Source: Clostridium zeae
GTDB lineage: Bacteria; Bacillota; Clostridia; Clostridiales; Clostridiaceae
Direction: 5' to 3'
Length of the DNA stretch: 64,000 bases
Assembly: GCF_017312485.1 (NCBI RefSeq)
Contig: NZ_BMBA01000008.1
Location: 136,567 to 200,566, forward strand
Of this stretch, positions 8,356 through 16,905 are shown piece after piece (within the stretch, counting starts at the first letter, position 1; every line of letters begins with the position of its first letter). The notes under the pieces were generated by a model. It did no database searches. It was not told the origin of the DNA and was given only the letters and a program-made list of their open reading frames with translations. The translations under genes and the position numbers were made by a program.

Positions 8356-9970
8356 ATATACCAAGTATCCCAAATGCATATCCAGCAATTCCAAATATCA
8401 TTAATCCTATCATGCAAATTAGAGGTGATACCCTTTTATGAAGTAACCAATAAACTAAAAATATTAATAATAACGATAGTAGATTAGGCATTATATTATC
8501 TAATTGTTGTTGTACGGTAAACGCTACAGTAGTGTTATCTTTATTTAAGGTATAGAGAACCAAAGGGGCTTTTATAATAGTCCACTTTGCTACAAGTCCA
8601 CCTATTACAGTGTAGGTTAGTACAGCCATTATATTTTTGAGTTTTGGCACCGTCCCTTTTAATCTATTGATTATATTAATACCTTCCCTATAAGCAATCA
8701 TTAATCCATTATACCTAATTATTATTCTCACCAAATTTATAGCTATAAAAAATATCAGTGGTCCTGCCACATTTCCGCTAAGAGCTATGCCAGCACATAT
8801 TGCTGCTATCACTGGTCTTATTATCCCCCATATTATTGGATCTCCAACTCCTGCCATCGGGCCCATTAACGCAATCTTAACTTGAACAATTCCCGCTTCA
8901 TCTAATGCACCATCGTTTATCATGGTTTCTTCTACAGCTGCATTTGCACCAAGTATTATATTTGAAAGAAACGGTTGACAGTTAAAGTATTCCAAATGAA
9001 CTTTTACTGCGGCTTGCAGTTCATTCTTGTCTTTGTACAGCTTTTTCAGTACAGGCATCATGCAGTAACAATAACATAGATTTTGAAGTCTCTCATAGTT
9101 CCAAGATAACTGATAGAATTGAGTTCTCCAAAACACTTTTCTCAAATCTGATTTAGATAATTGTATTTTTACTGAATTAGGAACAATTTTAGCAGTGTTG
9201 TCAGCTTTCTTGGTCCTACTCCTGTTATTCACCTTATCTATCATGTTTGAAATTTGTAAATACACAAGAGCTAAGCTTATTCCCATCAAGGTCAGCCCAA
9301 CAAGAGTCATGTCAGAAAAAGTCATAACCAAAAATCCTATGAGAAAAAAAGATATCATTTCTTTCATATTGAGAATTTTTAGTATCATTGCATATCCAAC
9401 CACCACTAAGAAACCAGTGGACACTTGAAGCCCTTTTGTAATTATATCTGGTATATGAGCAAGTATCGTATGTATTATATTAGCATCTGCAAAAAAAGCA
9501 ACTAAAACTGCTGGTATCGCCATTCTTAGAGAACTAGGAATAATCGTAAGAAAATGAGCTGTTGTTACTCTCCAAAGCTCACCCTTCTCTACCCCTCGTT
9601 CTGCCCAGTGCATTATTGCTACATCAACAACACCTTTTTGCAAAATAAAAAGTAATTGACCTAGTACAGATAATGGTATAGCTATACCTATAGCTACTCC
9701 AATCTGCTGCTTGCCGAGTACTGATAATATAACTGCAACAATTGAAGATAAAGCTGCATCTGGAGGAGTCGCCACTCCTATAGTCATCCATCCAAGAGCA
9801 ATAAGCTCCATTTGAGCTCCTATCATAACTCCAGTTTTTAAATCACCTAATGCAATACCTATAAGAGTTGCTGCAATTATTGGTCTATGCGTCTGAAACT
9901 CTTCTGAGGCTGAACCAATACCTGATATAGAAGCAAATAAAAATATAAGTAAGGCTTGCGCTAACGACAT
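8354..9970 (-). CDS. Fused PTS mannose-class IIC-IID permease
   Basis: This 538-residue protein joins two subunits that are normally separate. Residues 1 to about 250 are a mannose/sorbose-family IIC channel (FQTHRPIIAATLIGIALGD, then GVATPPDAALSS) with many membrane helices. A charged linker (NNRSRTKKADN, about 245-256) follows. Residues about 265-538 are a IID subunit (LSKSDLRKVFWRTQF, LMGPMAGVGDPIIW and a hydrophobic tail). IIC and IID together translocate and phosphorylate the sugar with cytoplasmic IIA and IIB. The IIC part resembles ManY/LevF rather than the Aga type, so mannose, fructose or glucose are possible substrates. It lies two bases after the IIB gene. There is no internal stop or frameshift, so this is a true fusion. 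Confidence 0.92.
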   Translation of the reverse strand: MSLAQALLIFLFASISGIGSASEEFQTHRPIIAATLIGIALGDLKTGVMIGAQMELIALGWMTIGVATPPDAALSSIVAVILSVLGKQQIGVAIGIAIPLSVLGQLLFILQKGVVDVAIMHWAERGVEKGELWRVTTAHFLTIIPSSLRMAIPAVLVAFFADANIIHTILAHIPDIITKGLQVSTGFLVVVGYAMILKILNMKEMISFFLIGFLVMTFSDMTLVGLTLMGISLALVYLQISNMIDKVNNRSRTKKADNTAKIVPNSVKIQLSKSDLRKVFWRTQFYQLSWNYERLQNLCYCYCMMPVLKKLYKDKNELQAAVKVHLEYFNCQPFLSNIILGANAAVEETMINDGALDEAGIVQVKIALMGPMAGVGDPIIWGIIRPVIAAICAGIALSGNVAGPLIFFIAINLVRIIIRYNGLMIAYREGINIINRLKGTVPKLKNIMAVLTYTVIGGLVAKWTIIKAPLVLYTLNKDNTTVAFTVQQQLDNIMPNLLSLLLIFLVYWLLHKRVSPLICMIGLMIFGIAGYAFGILGI

Positions 9971-9972
9971 TA

Positions 9973-10455
9973 TTACCTTCTCCTTGCATTCAGAGTGTCA
10001 ATAAAATCTACCTTTCTATCTGTAGGTAAGATTCTTATCTCTACCTCTACATTATAATTAGCAATTTTTTTTAATACCTCTATCTCCTCATTGTCTAGAT
10101 AAAAAGTTGTACTTATCTTCTCTTTATCCTTTTTAAATGACATTCCTCCAATGTTTAAACTATCTATCTTTCCTCCACCTTCTATGAACTCTAGTATCTC
10201 AAAAGGATTTCCAAAAACCATAATTACATCTTCATATTCACATTCCTCTTGATATATTTCTAAAGCTTCTTTTGTGCTACAAAAAATTATTTTTATATCT
10301 TCAGGAACGGATATTTCTATGAAGGTCTTTCTTATATCATTATTTGCAACTTCTTCATTTACAACTATTATCTCTGTTATATTTTCATAAGTACACCAAT
10401 TGTTAATCAACTGTCCATGTACCAATCTATCATCAAGCCTTACTATCTTTAGCAA
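9973..10455 (-). CDS. PTS mannose-class IIB component
   Basis: The 160-residue protein starts with the family signature IVRLDDRLVHGQ. The phosphorylated histidine is His13. The rest matches IIB of the mannose class (VANNDIRKTF, LNIGGMSF, KKIANYNVEVEIRILPTD). It receives phosphate from the IIA encoded just upstream and passes it to the sugar in the IIC-IID permease. It is the middle gene of a three-gene unit (IIA, IIB, IICD) with gaps of 19 and 2 bases. Confidence 0.92.
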   Translation of the reverse strand: MLKIVRLDDRLVHGQLINNWCTYENITEIIVVNEEVANNDIRKTFIEISVPEDIKIIFCSTKEALEIYQEECEYEDVIMVFGNPFEILEFIEGGGKIDSLNIGGMSFKKDKEKISTTFYLDNEEIEVLKKIANYNVEVEIRILPTDRKVDFIDTLNARRR

Positions 10456-10474
10456 TATACCGCTCCTCTCATAA

Positions 10475-10876
10475 TCACTTTTGTTTATTATTGTACCGTT
10501 CTCTTATATTTATTACTCCATTTTGTCCAAAGTGTTCTGCAAGATTTGATATCTTCTCTAAATCTTGCATCATATAAGGTATTATCTCCAAAATCATTGG
10601 CATGTTCATACCTGTGACCACATTTACATTATCTCTATCCATAAATAAGCAAGCTGCATTATATGGTGTCCCACCTAGTAGGTCTACAAGTATTAAGACT
10701 TCTTCCACATCAAGCTCTTTAATTGTTTGCTCTATTTTTTGCCTAAGACTATCTATGCTTTTATTTATTTCAAGACAAATAGTCTTTATCTTCTCTTGCT
10801 TACCATATATCATTTCAATTGAATTTATTAGTGCTTCTGCGTAGCTACCATGTGAAATTGCTATTATGCCAACCAT
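10475..10876 (-). CDS. PTS mannose-class IIA component
   Basis: The 133-residue protein has the IIA-Man fold signature VGIIAISHGSYAEAL, with the phosphorylated His9, and LVDLLGGTPYNAA. HPr would phosphorylate it, and it passes phosphate to the IIB encoded downstream. It is the first gene of the IICD operon. The operon could start at its own promoter in the 380-base gap upstream or by read-through past the terminator at 11168-11210. I found no -24/-12 promoter in that gap. Confidence 0.9.
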   Translation of the reverse strand: MVGIIAISHGSYAEALINSIEMIYGKQEKIKTICLEINKSIDSLRQKIEQTIKELDVEEVLILVDLLGGTPYNAACLFMDRDNVNVVTGMNMPMILEIIPYMMQDLEKISNLAEHFGQNGVINIRERYNNKQK

Positions 10877-10915
10877 TTAATACACCTCTAGATATATTTT
10901 GTTTCAACGCTTACT

Positions 10916-11011
10916 GAATCACTTCATTAATAAAGCTTAGATCTTCAGGTTTTCTTCTCAAACCACAGCGTATTTTTGAAGACGCTTCTCTGACTAAAGT
11001 GTTCCGTCTTT
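10916..11011 (+). repeat. Palindromic repeat family A, diverged full-length copy
   Basis: It begins GAATCACTTCATTAATAAA and ends CTAAAGTGTTCCGTCTTTAA, with a degraded internal hairpin. This follows the layout of the copies at 27939 and 29264. It lies upstream of the IIA gene in the gap between the two PTS operons. Confidence 0.55.
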
Positions 11012-11167
11012 AATTACTTCTTATATATTACCACACCTGCAGCAACTTTGTTAACTATTCCTGAATCATCTATTAAATCTAGCTTTGAACCTTTTCCTAT
11101 TGAATTTAGTATGGCAAAACTTTAAAAAGGAGCATTGAAACAACCTTCCTATGAAGTTATATCTTCT

Positions 11168-11210
11168 AAAAAAGACTATCTCAAAATTCACTCTTAAATT
11201 TGAGATAGTC
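11168..11210 (-). terminator. Terminator of the Aga-like PTS operon
   Basis: GACTATCTCAAA pairs with TTTGAGATAGTC around a short loop and is followed by TTTTTT on the minus strand. It lies about 50 bases past the stop of the last gene (IIA) of the operon. Confidence 0.88.
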
Positions 11211-11257
11211 CTGACATACAAATATTTTTAGTTTGCTGTTTATTACTTCATCGAATA

Positions 11258-11698
11258 TTATATGCCATCTTCCATTGAGTTGTCTGAAACACTTACGACT
11301 GCTGGCTTAGCTTTTTCAAATCTTACTGCAGTTTCTTTAGTACAGCTAACAATATTGTTTGCTAACTCTTTTATATCCATCGTGTCTTTTAATAGTATAG
11401 ATTCAAGAATTGCTCCTAAATTACAGCCTGCTGTAACCTCCATGTTCTCACCTTCCACAGAAAGTTCTACACAGGTTTTAAATGGTGTACCACCAAGAAT
11501 ATCACAAACGAATAAAGTTTGAGCTACCTCACTACTTTCTAGTATTTTTATTAGCTTAGCCTTTAGACTTATATCCGAATCCTCTTCTAAAAAATCTACA
11601 AATTCAACTCCACTATTATTACCAGCTAATAACTTTAAGGAACTTCCTATACCAGTGCCATAATTTCCATGTCCAACTATTATCACTAAGGTTTTCAT
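11258..11698 (-). CDS. PTS mannose-class IIA component (Aga-like operon)
   Basis: This 146-residue IIA has LVIIVGHGNYGTG with the phospho-acceptor His10 and the IIA-Man motif DILGGTPFKTC. It is the last gene of the IIB-IIC-IID-IIA operon and starts two bases after the IID stop codon. Its partner subunits resemble the galactosamine/N-acetylgalactosamine (Aga) PTS, so it probably serves that transporter (AgaF role). The residues after about 130 (KAKPAVVSVSDNS) are an extra tail beyond the usual IIA length. Confidence 0.9.
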   Translation of the reverse strand: MKTLVIIVGHGNYGTGIGSSLKLLAGNNSGVEFVDFLEEDSDISLKAKLIKILESSEVAQTLFVCDILGGTPFKTCVELSVEGENMEVTAGCNLGAILESILLKDTMDIKELANNIVSCTKETAVRFEKAKPAVVSVSDNSMEDGI

Positions 11699-11700
11699 TA

Positions 11701-12498
11701 TTATAATACCCCCAATAGTGATAGCAATATTGCTGCTACGAAAGTGATTAATATAAGTATAGTTGGATTAACATTTTTCTTCTTTAAGAAATAGAACATA
11801 AGTAATGTATAGCATAGAGGTAATAAGTTAGGTAATACTTTATCTACAAAATCAGTCTGAAGAGAAATAGCATGATCACCACTTATAGTTATCTTAGGAA
11901 GTAATTGAATGTGAACATATGAAGCTATTAATCCTCCTATAACAGTTACACCTAAAGTTGTAGCTGCCTTAGAAATTGCCTTGGAATTATCTTTTAACAC
12001 AGTTATAGCCTTTACTCCAAGGTTATATCCTGCACTTGTCCAGATTATACGAGATAAGAATACTCCAACATAAACCACAAAGAATATTATTGGTCCAAGT
12101 ATGCTTCCTTCACTTGCAAAGGATGCACTTATCCCAGCAACTATTGGTAGAAGTGTAAACCATAAAAGCGCATCTCCTATACCAGCAAGAGGTCCAAAAA
12201 GTGCTACCTTTAAACCTTTAATAAGGCTTCTATCTTCACTATTTTCTTCAAGTGATAAAACTAATCCCATAAGAAAACCTACAAGTGTTGGGTTTGTATT
12301 TATGAATTCTAAATTATCTTTCATCGACTGTGATATTTTTTCTTTATCACCATTGTGTACCTTCTTTAAGAATGGTAGCAAAGCACAAGTCCATCCACCA
12401 CCTTGCATTCTTTCATAATTAAAGCTAGCTTGAAGTAAAACTGATCTAAAGGCAAGCTTTCTAAGGTCTTTTTTAGTTAACTTATTATTAGATTCCAT
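11701..12498 (-). CDS. agaD: PTS mannose-class IID component, AgaD-like
   Basis: The protein carries the IID signature LTKKDLRKLAFRSVLLQASF, then NYERMQGGGW, FGPLAGIGDALLWFTLLP and C-terminal membrane helices. I prefer the ATG at 12498 (265 residues) because AAGGAGA lies nine bases upstream; an ATG at 12522 has no such site. The chosen start still overlaps the IIC gene by 11 bases, which suggests coupling. It forms the membrane permease with the IIC encoded upstream. Substrate assignment to galactosamine or GalNAc rests on the similarity of its IIB and IIC neighbours to the Aga system (inference). Confidence 0.88.
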   Translation of the reverse strand: MESNNKLTKKDLRKLAFRSVLLQASFNYERMQGGGWTCALLPFLKKVHNGDKEKISQSMKDNLEFINTNPTLVGFLMGLVLSLEENSEDRSLIKGLKVALFGPLAGIGDALLWFTLLPIVAGISASFASEGSILGPIIFFVVYVGVFLSRIIWTSAGYNLGVKAITVLKDNSKAISKAATTLGVTVIGGLIASYVHIQLLPKITISGDHAISLQTDFVDKVLPNLLPLCYTLLMFYFLKKKNVNPTILILITFVAAILLSLLGVL

Positions 12499-13288
12499 CT
12501 TCGTAATCTCCTTCTCCTGCATTGTTATATGCTACATTTACAACTTCAGGCTTATTCTTATCATTTATATATCCATAAATAGCTAGTGCAGCACCTACTA
12601 AAGCTACTGGTAATAAATTTGTGAATTGTACAAATGAAGCTAATAAAAATCCAATTATCAAGAATGGTACATATTCGATCTTAAGCATAACTCTTAAAAG
12701 TAATCCAAATCCAACTGCTGGCAATATTCCTCCTGCTATCTCAAAGCCATGTTTAAGCCATGTAGGCATGTTTTCTACTAAAGTTCTCATAGGCTCTTGA
12801 GCTATATAAGTACAAAGGAATACTATAACACCATAAGTTACTCCAACTATTAAAGTTGTGATAAGGTTAAGTCTTGTAAATGCTTTTATATCTGCTTCTT
12901 CAGCATACTTATCAGCTTTACTCATAAATACTGAGAATGTTGAGTAATAGAAAAGAATAACATATTGCATCAAGAAACTAAATGGAAGCGCCAATCCTAT
13001 TGTAGCTTTTACATCAGCCCCAGTGGTATATGCTATAACTGTTGTCATTATACCAGCAAGGATTGGGTTTGGCGGTTGAGTTCCACCTACTGGAGTAAGT
13101 CCTGCAAAAGCTAATTCTGTAAGTCCTCCAGCTATTAATCCTGTTCTTACATCACCTAAAATAATTCCTGTTAATGTACATACTATTATTGGTCTAAAAA
13201 TATAAAGTCCTTCTAACCAAAAATCAAATCCTACTATAATTGCCATAACCGCAAGAAGAATACCTTGTAATAACGTTATACTATGCAT
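12488..13288 (-). CDS. agaC: PTS mannose-class IIC component, AgaC-like
   Basis: The 266-residue membrane protein has the IIC signatures FRPIIVCTLTGIILGD, GGLTELAFAGLTPVGG and QPPNPILAG, and the late motif GGILPAVGFGLLLRVM. As I remember them, these closely match the enteric AgaC/AgaW proteins for galactosamine and GalNAc, down to a C-terminus ending in an acidic stretch plus GI. It forms the sugar channel with the IID that follows. It starts 14 bases after the IIB gene in a sigma-54-type operon. Confidence 0.9.
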   Translation of the reverse strand: MHSITLLQGILLAVMAIIVGFDFWLEGLYIFRPIIVCTLTGIILGDVRTGLIAGGLTELAFAGLTPVGGTQPPNPILAGIMTTVIAYTTGADVKATIGLALPFSFLMQYVILFYYSTFSVFMSKADKYAEEADIKAFTRLNLITTLIVGVTYGVIVFLCTYIAQEPMRTLVENMPTWLKHGFEIAGGILPAVGFGLLLRVMLKIEYVPFLIIGFLLASFVQFTNLLPVALVGAALAIYGYINDKNKPEVVNVAYNNAGEGDYEDGI

Positions 13289-13302
13289 TATAATTCCTCC
13301 TA

Positions 13303-13770
13303 TTATTCAATATTTGTTTTTATATCTCCAGGTGTATCTTGAGCAAATACCTTAACACCTTTTGATTTGATATATCTTAAGTCTTCTAAATCTTTATCAT
13401 CTACATAAACCTTTTTAGTAATGGATCTTTTTCCTTCTGAAAAGTGCATATTTCCAACATTTAATTCCTTTATAGGCACTCCTCCTTCAACTAGCTTTCT
13501 TGCAACTTCTGGATTCTTACAAACTATAAAAATCTTTTGACTTGGTGAGGCCTTATGTATTATGTCTATTGTTTTTTGTATTGTAAAAAATCTAATTCCT
13601 ACACCTGATGATTCTGCTGTCATTGACATAAGTTGTTGCTGTACAGTATCAGTAGCTGCATTATCATCAACGACTACAAGCAAATTTGCACCTAAAGATG
13701 TTGTCCATGTAACCCCTACTTGCCCATGAACTAATCTATTATCGATTCTTGTCATTAATATATTTGGCAT
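13303..13770 (-). CDS. agaB: PTS mannose-class IIB component, AgaB-like
   Basis: The 155-residue IIB begins ILMTRIDNRLVHGQVGVTW, with the phospho-acceptor His15, and contains LNVGNMHFSEGKRSITKKV and VFAQDTPGD. These segments are very close to enteric AgaB as I recall it, which makes galactosamine or N-acetylgalactosamine the likely substrate. It is the first gene of the operon. An AAGGGAGGA Shine-Dalgarno and a sigma-54 promoter at 13809-13824 sit directly upstream. Confidence 0.9.
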   Translation of the reverse strand: MPNILMTRIDNRLVHGQVGVTWTTSLGANLLVVVDDNAATDTVQQQLMSMTAESSGVGIRFFTIQKTIDIIHKASPSQKIFIVCKNPEVARKLVEGGVPIKELNVGNMHFSEGKRSITKKVYVDDKDLEDLRYIKSKGVKVFAQDTPGDIKTNIE

Positions 13771-13808
13771 TTTTGAATCCTCCCTTAATCTTTATGCAAT
13801 ATATAAAA

Positions 13809-13824
13809 GCAAGACCCATGCCAA
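13809..13824 (-). promoter_or_regulatory. Sigma-54 (RpoN) -24/-12 promoter of the Aga-like PTS operon
   Basis: The minus strand reads TTGGCATGGGTCTTGC, which fits the consensus TGGCAC-N5-TTGC with correct GG-to-GC spacing and one change. Transcription would start near 13797, about 27 bases before the IIB start codon. The next gene upstream encodes a sigma-54 activator of the LevR type, as expected. Confidence 0.85.
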
Positions 13825-13855
13825 GTAGTGTACATATCACTATTTGACATGGGTC
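13813..13855 (-). terminator. Long inverted repeat overlapping the sigma-54 promoter; possible terminator of the levR-type gene
   Basis: Arms of 18 bases (GACCCATG...TAGTG against CACTA...CATGGGTC) pair with one mismatch and one G-U pair. The following bases on the minus strand, TTGCTTTT, are a weak T tract. The hairpin could end the activator transcript, and as DNA it overlaps the -24 element. Confidence 0.55.
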
Positions 13856-13888
13856 ATAAATCGAGAATTATTATATTCTGCTTTGATT

Positions 13889-13908
13889 AAAGGTTTAAAA
13901 TCACCTTT
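13889..13908. promoter_or_regulatory. Candidate upstream activating sequence for the LevR-type activator
   Basis: AAAGGT-N8-ACCTTT is a perfect-arm palindrome about 90-110 bases upstream of the predicted sigma-54 start. That is roughly where LevR-type enhancers sit. Its role is inferred from position only. Confidence 0.4.
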
Positions 13909-13951
13909 TTGCTTATATTTATATTGCTTTATGATATCATCATAAAAATTT

Positions 13952-16702
13952 CTATATATCAAAACCTTTAACTTTATTCTTTATACTATCATATATAAAA
14001 CCTATTTCCGAGATTGGAATCTCAACTCTATAAAACTGTTCTATGACACTAAAAGCTTTTTTTGTCAATTTTATAAAGTGTACATGACACTTCTCGAATT
14101 CCTCTGGATTTCTATAATTCATGATAGGATCTTTTATAACTAATCTTTCAATCATGCAGCTGATGTGTATATATAAACCTATCTTTAAATCATTCTCTAA
14201 TTTAAAACCTAAGCTTCTTTCTAAAGCTGTCAGCGCATCTTCTACTTGATCTACTATCTTGTCAGGGTTTAGTATAGTGAGATAATTTAAAACATTTTCT
14301 AGAGTAAAGAGTTTTACGGCCTCTTTATTTATCTTTTCAATTATATTTTTATCAACTATTCCTTTTAAAGTACTAGTTAAGATTGAATCTGCCTTCTTCA
14401 TTATAAGATTTTCTAAGGACACAAACGGAACATCTTCTATATCAGGATTATTAGTGCCTATTATTAGCTTTACATTGTATTGCTTAAATATAAAATCCTC
14501 TCTACCATTGGATTTTAAGCTTTCATAGTCATAGGCTACAATCTTTACTTCATCTTCATTAAAACAACTGTTTAACAAATCTTTAATCTTACTTGCAGTT
14601 CCAATACCTGTAATGCAAGTAGTTATTATAACATCTGTTTTCTTTTTAGTTGATTCTATATAGTTAAAAGTACTCACATTTTTTGCAGTAGTTTCTTCAG
14701 CTATTTGCTTTAATGGCTGCAATTGAAGTATTCTACTACCAACATCTAAAGCCAGTTTAGTAGAAACATTATCTATTATAGCTATATCTCCATATATTTC
14801 TTTCTCAAGTAAAATGTATATAGTTTCTAAAGACCCCATATCAACAAGTATGAGAAGCCCCTTAGAAGTATCAATTGTCTTTATATATTCTAACAACTTA
14901 GCGCTTATATCAAGTGGAGAGCTCTCAATTGGCATATCAAAAGGTTCAAAAATGTATTTGCCAAAAAGTCTATTAGCCACTCCTGCAATACTACTGGCAG
15001 TAGAGTATCCGTGAGCGATTATAACAGCATTTATATTACTTTGAGTGGATTTATTCAAGGATTTTATATAAATAAGAATATATAGTTCAGCTATTTTATC
15101 TATCTCTAAGTCTAGATTTTTCTCAACATCTTTAACAAGCTTCAAAGCAAGCTTATATTCCTTAGGAAACCTCTTGTTCACCTCTTCTAAAATTAAAGAG
15201 ATGTTTTCATCATCATAAGATACATTGGATTCTATAAAATGAGTTATAAGTTGAGCAATTATCTCCGAACTGTTAACTAAATAATCTATACCATAGTTTA
15301 AATTCATAAAAGACAGTGTAGTCTCTACATTTTTTTCTATAGCCTTAAATATCACACTTCTTGAACTTTTGTACCTCTCACTAAAAACTATATGATCTAT
15401 AAGCTCATTAAATATTTTGATACCATCTTCTAAAAACTGATCAGATGCTACGGTCGCATTAGCGAATCCTTGAGCGATTTCAATCACCTGCTTTGTAAAT
15501 TCAAAGGCTCTATCTGAGCTTACTAAAAAATAATCGTTTTCCTTTTCCTCTAAACAACTAATAAACATGTCTTTTATATTTAACTCATTTATGAGCATCT
15601 CATCATCTTGTGCAATTATATCCTTAGGAAGATTATTTATCTTTATCTTTAATACCTTTGATTTCTTTTCGTTTTGACTGTTCAATGCACTTGCACAGCT
15701 TAGCTTTACAGCATTTATTAATTTTCCTAAGTTTCCGTAAGTATCAGCATTTATCAATATGTTTACAACTTGATTATTAACCACTATATCCTTGTTTATG
15801 TTTAAAGCCTCTCTTTTATAAAAGGTATTTATCAATTCAAGCTTTTCTTTTAACGGTCTTTCCTTAAAGCTTGGAATTTTAACAATCAGTGGAATTCTTC
15901 TCAAAAAGGTTTGAAGGAATTTATTTTCCGGATTTTCAGTAGTAGCAAAGATCATCCTTACATTAGCTTGCCTTTTCTTTTCTGTCTCTCCCAATCTTCT
16001 AAAAATACCTTTGTCTAGGAATAGAAATAACTTTTCCTGACCTTCCGGAGGCAATCTATGAATCTCATCTAAAAATAAATATCCTCCATTTGCCTTTTCA
16101 ATAAGTCCAATTCTGTCATTATCAGCTCCTGTATAGGCACCTTTAGCAGCACCAAAAAGTATTGCAGAAAATAACTCTGGATTATTTGCATACTCTGCAC
16201 AATTAAACACTTCAAACGGTGCATCTTGATTTATATAACTACTATTCTTAGCGTAATCGTATACCTTTTGTGCTAAAAAACTCTTTCCAACTCCTGAACT
16301 TCCTATAAGTAAGAAAGGTAATCCATTCGGAGGATATGACACTGCAGACTTACACTGCTGCACAACATCTTTTAAGCTTCCACCAGCCCCTATAATTTCT
16401 CTAAAACTATCCGAATCATTTGTAAATGATGAACTGCTCTCTTCCTTTAGATATTGAAAAACTAATTTAAACTTATCTTTGTTTTCTTCATATACATCCT
16501 TGCTCATAAAATATACTGGTCTCTTATTTATCTTTATAGCTTCATCATCTCTTGAAAGCTCATTTAAAATATGACTTGCCTGATTTCTCTGAAGCCCTAG
16601 CATATTTGATATTGTGAGTGCATCTACTCCGTATTCCTTACTACCATCTATATTAAGAGAAAGCTCCTTAAGCTTCAGTATAACTTTTTCTTTATTAGTC
16701 AT
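13952..16702 (-). CDS. LevR-type sigma-54 transcriptional activator with PTS regulatory domains
   Basis: Domain order: N-terminal helix-turn-helix, AAA+ sigma-54 interaction domain, PRD, EIIA-Man-like domain, EIIB-Gat-like domain, PRD. In the AAA+ domain I see Walker A (GSSGVGKS), a GAYTGA loop (the GAFTGA motif that contacts sigma-54) and Walker B (GGYLFLDEIHRL). The IIA-like part has VIIAHGYSTASS with a candidate phospho-His; the IIB-like part has IITTCITGIGTA with a candidate phospho-Cys. Such proteins open sigma-54 promoters when PTS phosphorylation reports sugar supply. The ATG at 16702 is preferred because GGGGGA precedes it; the longer ATG at 16735 has only a weak site. It lies immediately upstream of the operon it should control. 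Confidence 0.92.
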   Translation of the reverse strand: MTNKEKVILKLKELSLNIDGSKEYGVDALTISNMLGLQRNQASHILNELSRDDEAIKINKRPVYFMSKDVYEENKDKFKLVFQYLKEESSSSFTNDSDSFREIIGAGGSLKDVVQQCKSAVSYPPNGLPFLLIGSSGVGKSFLAQKVYDYAKNSSYINQDAPFEVFNCAEYANNPELFSAILFGAAKGAYTGADNDRIGLIEKANGGYLFLDEIHRLPPEGQEKLFLFLDKGIFRRLGETEKKRQANVRMIFATTENPENKFLQTFLRRIPLIVKIPSFKERPLKEKLELINTFYKREALNINKDIVVNNQVVNILINADTYGNLGKLINAVKLSCASALNSQNEKKSKVLKIKINNLPKDIIAQDDEMLINELNIKDMFISCLEEKENDYFLVSSDRAFEFTKQVIEIAQGFANATVASDQFLEDGIKIFNELIDHIVFSERYKSSRSVIFKAIEKNVETTLSFMNLNYGIDYLVNSSEIIAQLITHFIESNVSYDDENISLILEEVNKRFPKEYKLALKLVKDVEKNLDLEIDKIAELYILIYIKSLNKSTQSNINAVIIAHGYSTASSIAGVANRLFGKYIFEPFDMPIESSPLDISAKLLEYIKTIDTSKGLLILVDMGSLETIYILLEKEIYGDIAIIDNVSTKLALDVGSRILQLQPLKQIAEETTAKNVSTFNYIESTKKKTDVIITTCITGIGTASKIKDLLNSCFNEDEVKIVAYDYESLKSNGREDFIFKQYNVKLIIGTNNPDIEDVPFVSLENLIMKKADSILTSTLKGIVDKNIIEKINKEAVKLFTLENVLNYLTILNPDKIVDQVEDALTALERSLGFKLENDLKIGLYIHISCMIERLVIKDPIMNYRNPEEFEKCHVHFIKLTKKAFSVIEQFYRVEIPISEIGFIYDSIKNKVKGFDI

Positions 16703-16853
16703 TGATCTTCCCCCATCTATCTTCGTATCATTCATAGCCCCATTTCTATCTGTTTAATTGGATTTTAACACTCAATCAGTATTTTATGCAATGATATATA
16801 TGGCATTTTACTAATCTTACATTAAACTTTAGAGTTTATATTTTCTATACAGT

Positions 16854-16889
16854 AAAAAACACTGCAGCTCTTATTAAAGAACCACAGTG
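16854..16889 (-). terminator. Terminator after prfC
   Basis: CACTGTGGTTCTT pairs with AAGAGCTGCAGTG (with G-U pairs) and is followed by TTTTTT on the minus strand, 17 bases after the prfC stop. Confidence 0.85.
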
Positions 16890-16905
16890 CTCTATTACTT
16901 TTATA

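Noticed and set aside
10877..11257. A sigma-54 promoter for the IIA-IIB-IICD operon
   Set aside because: No TGGCA-N6-TTGC-like sequence with correct spacing was found on the minus strand.
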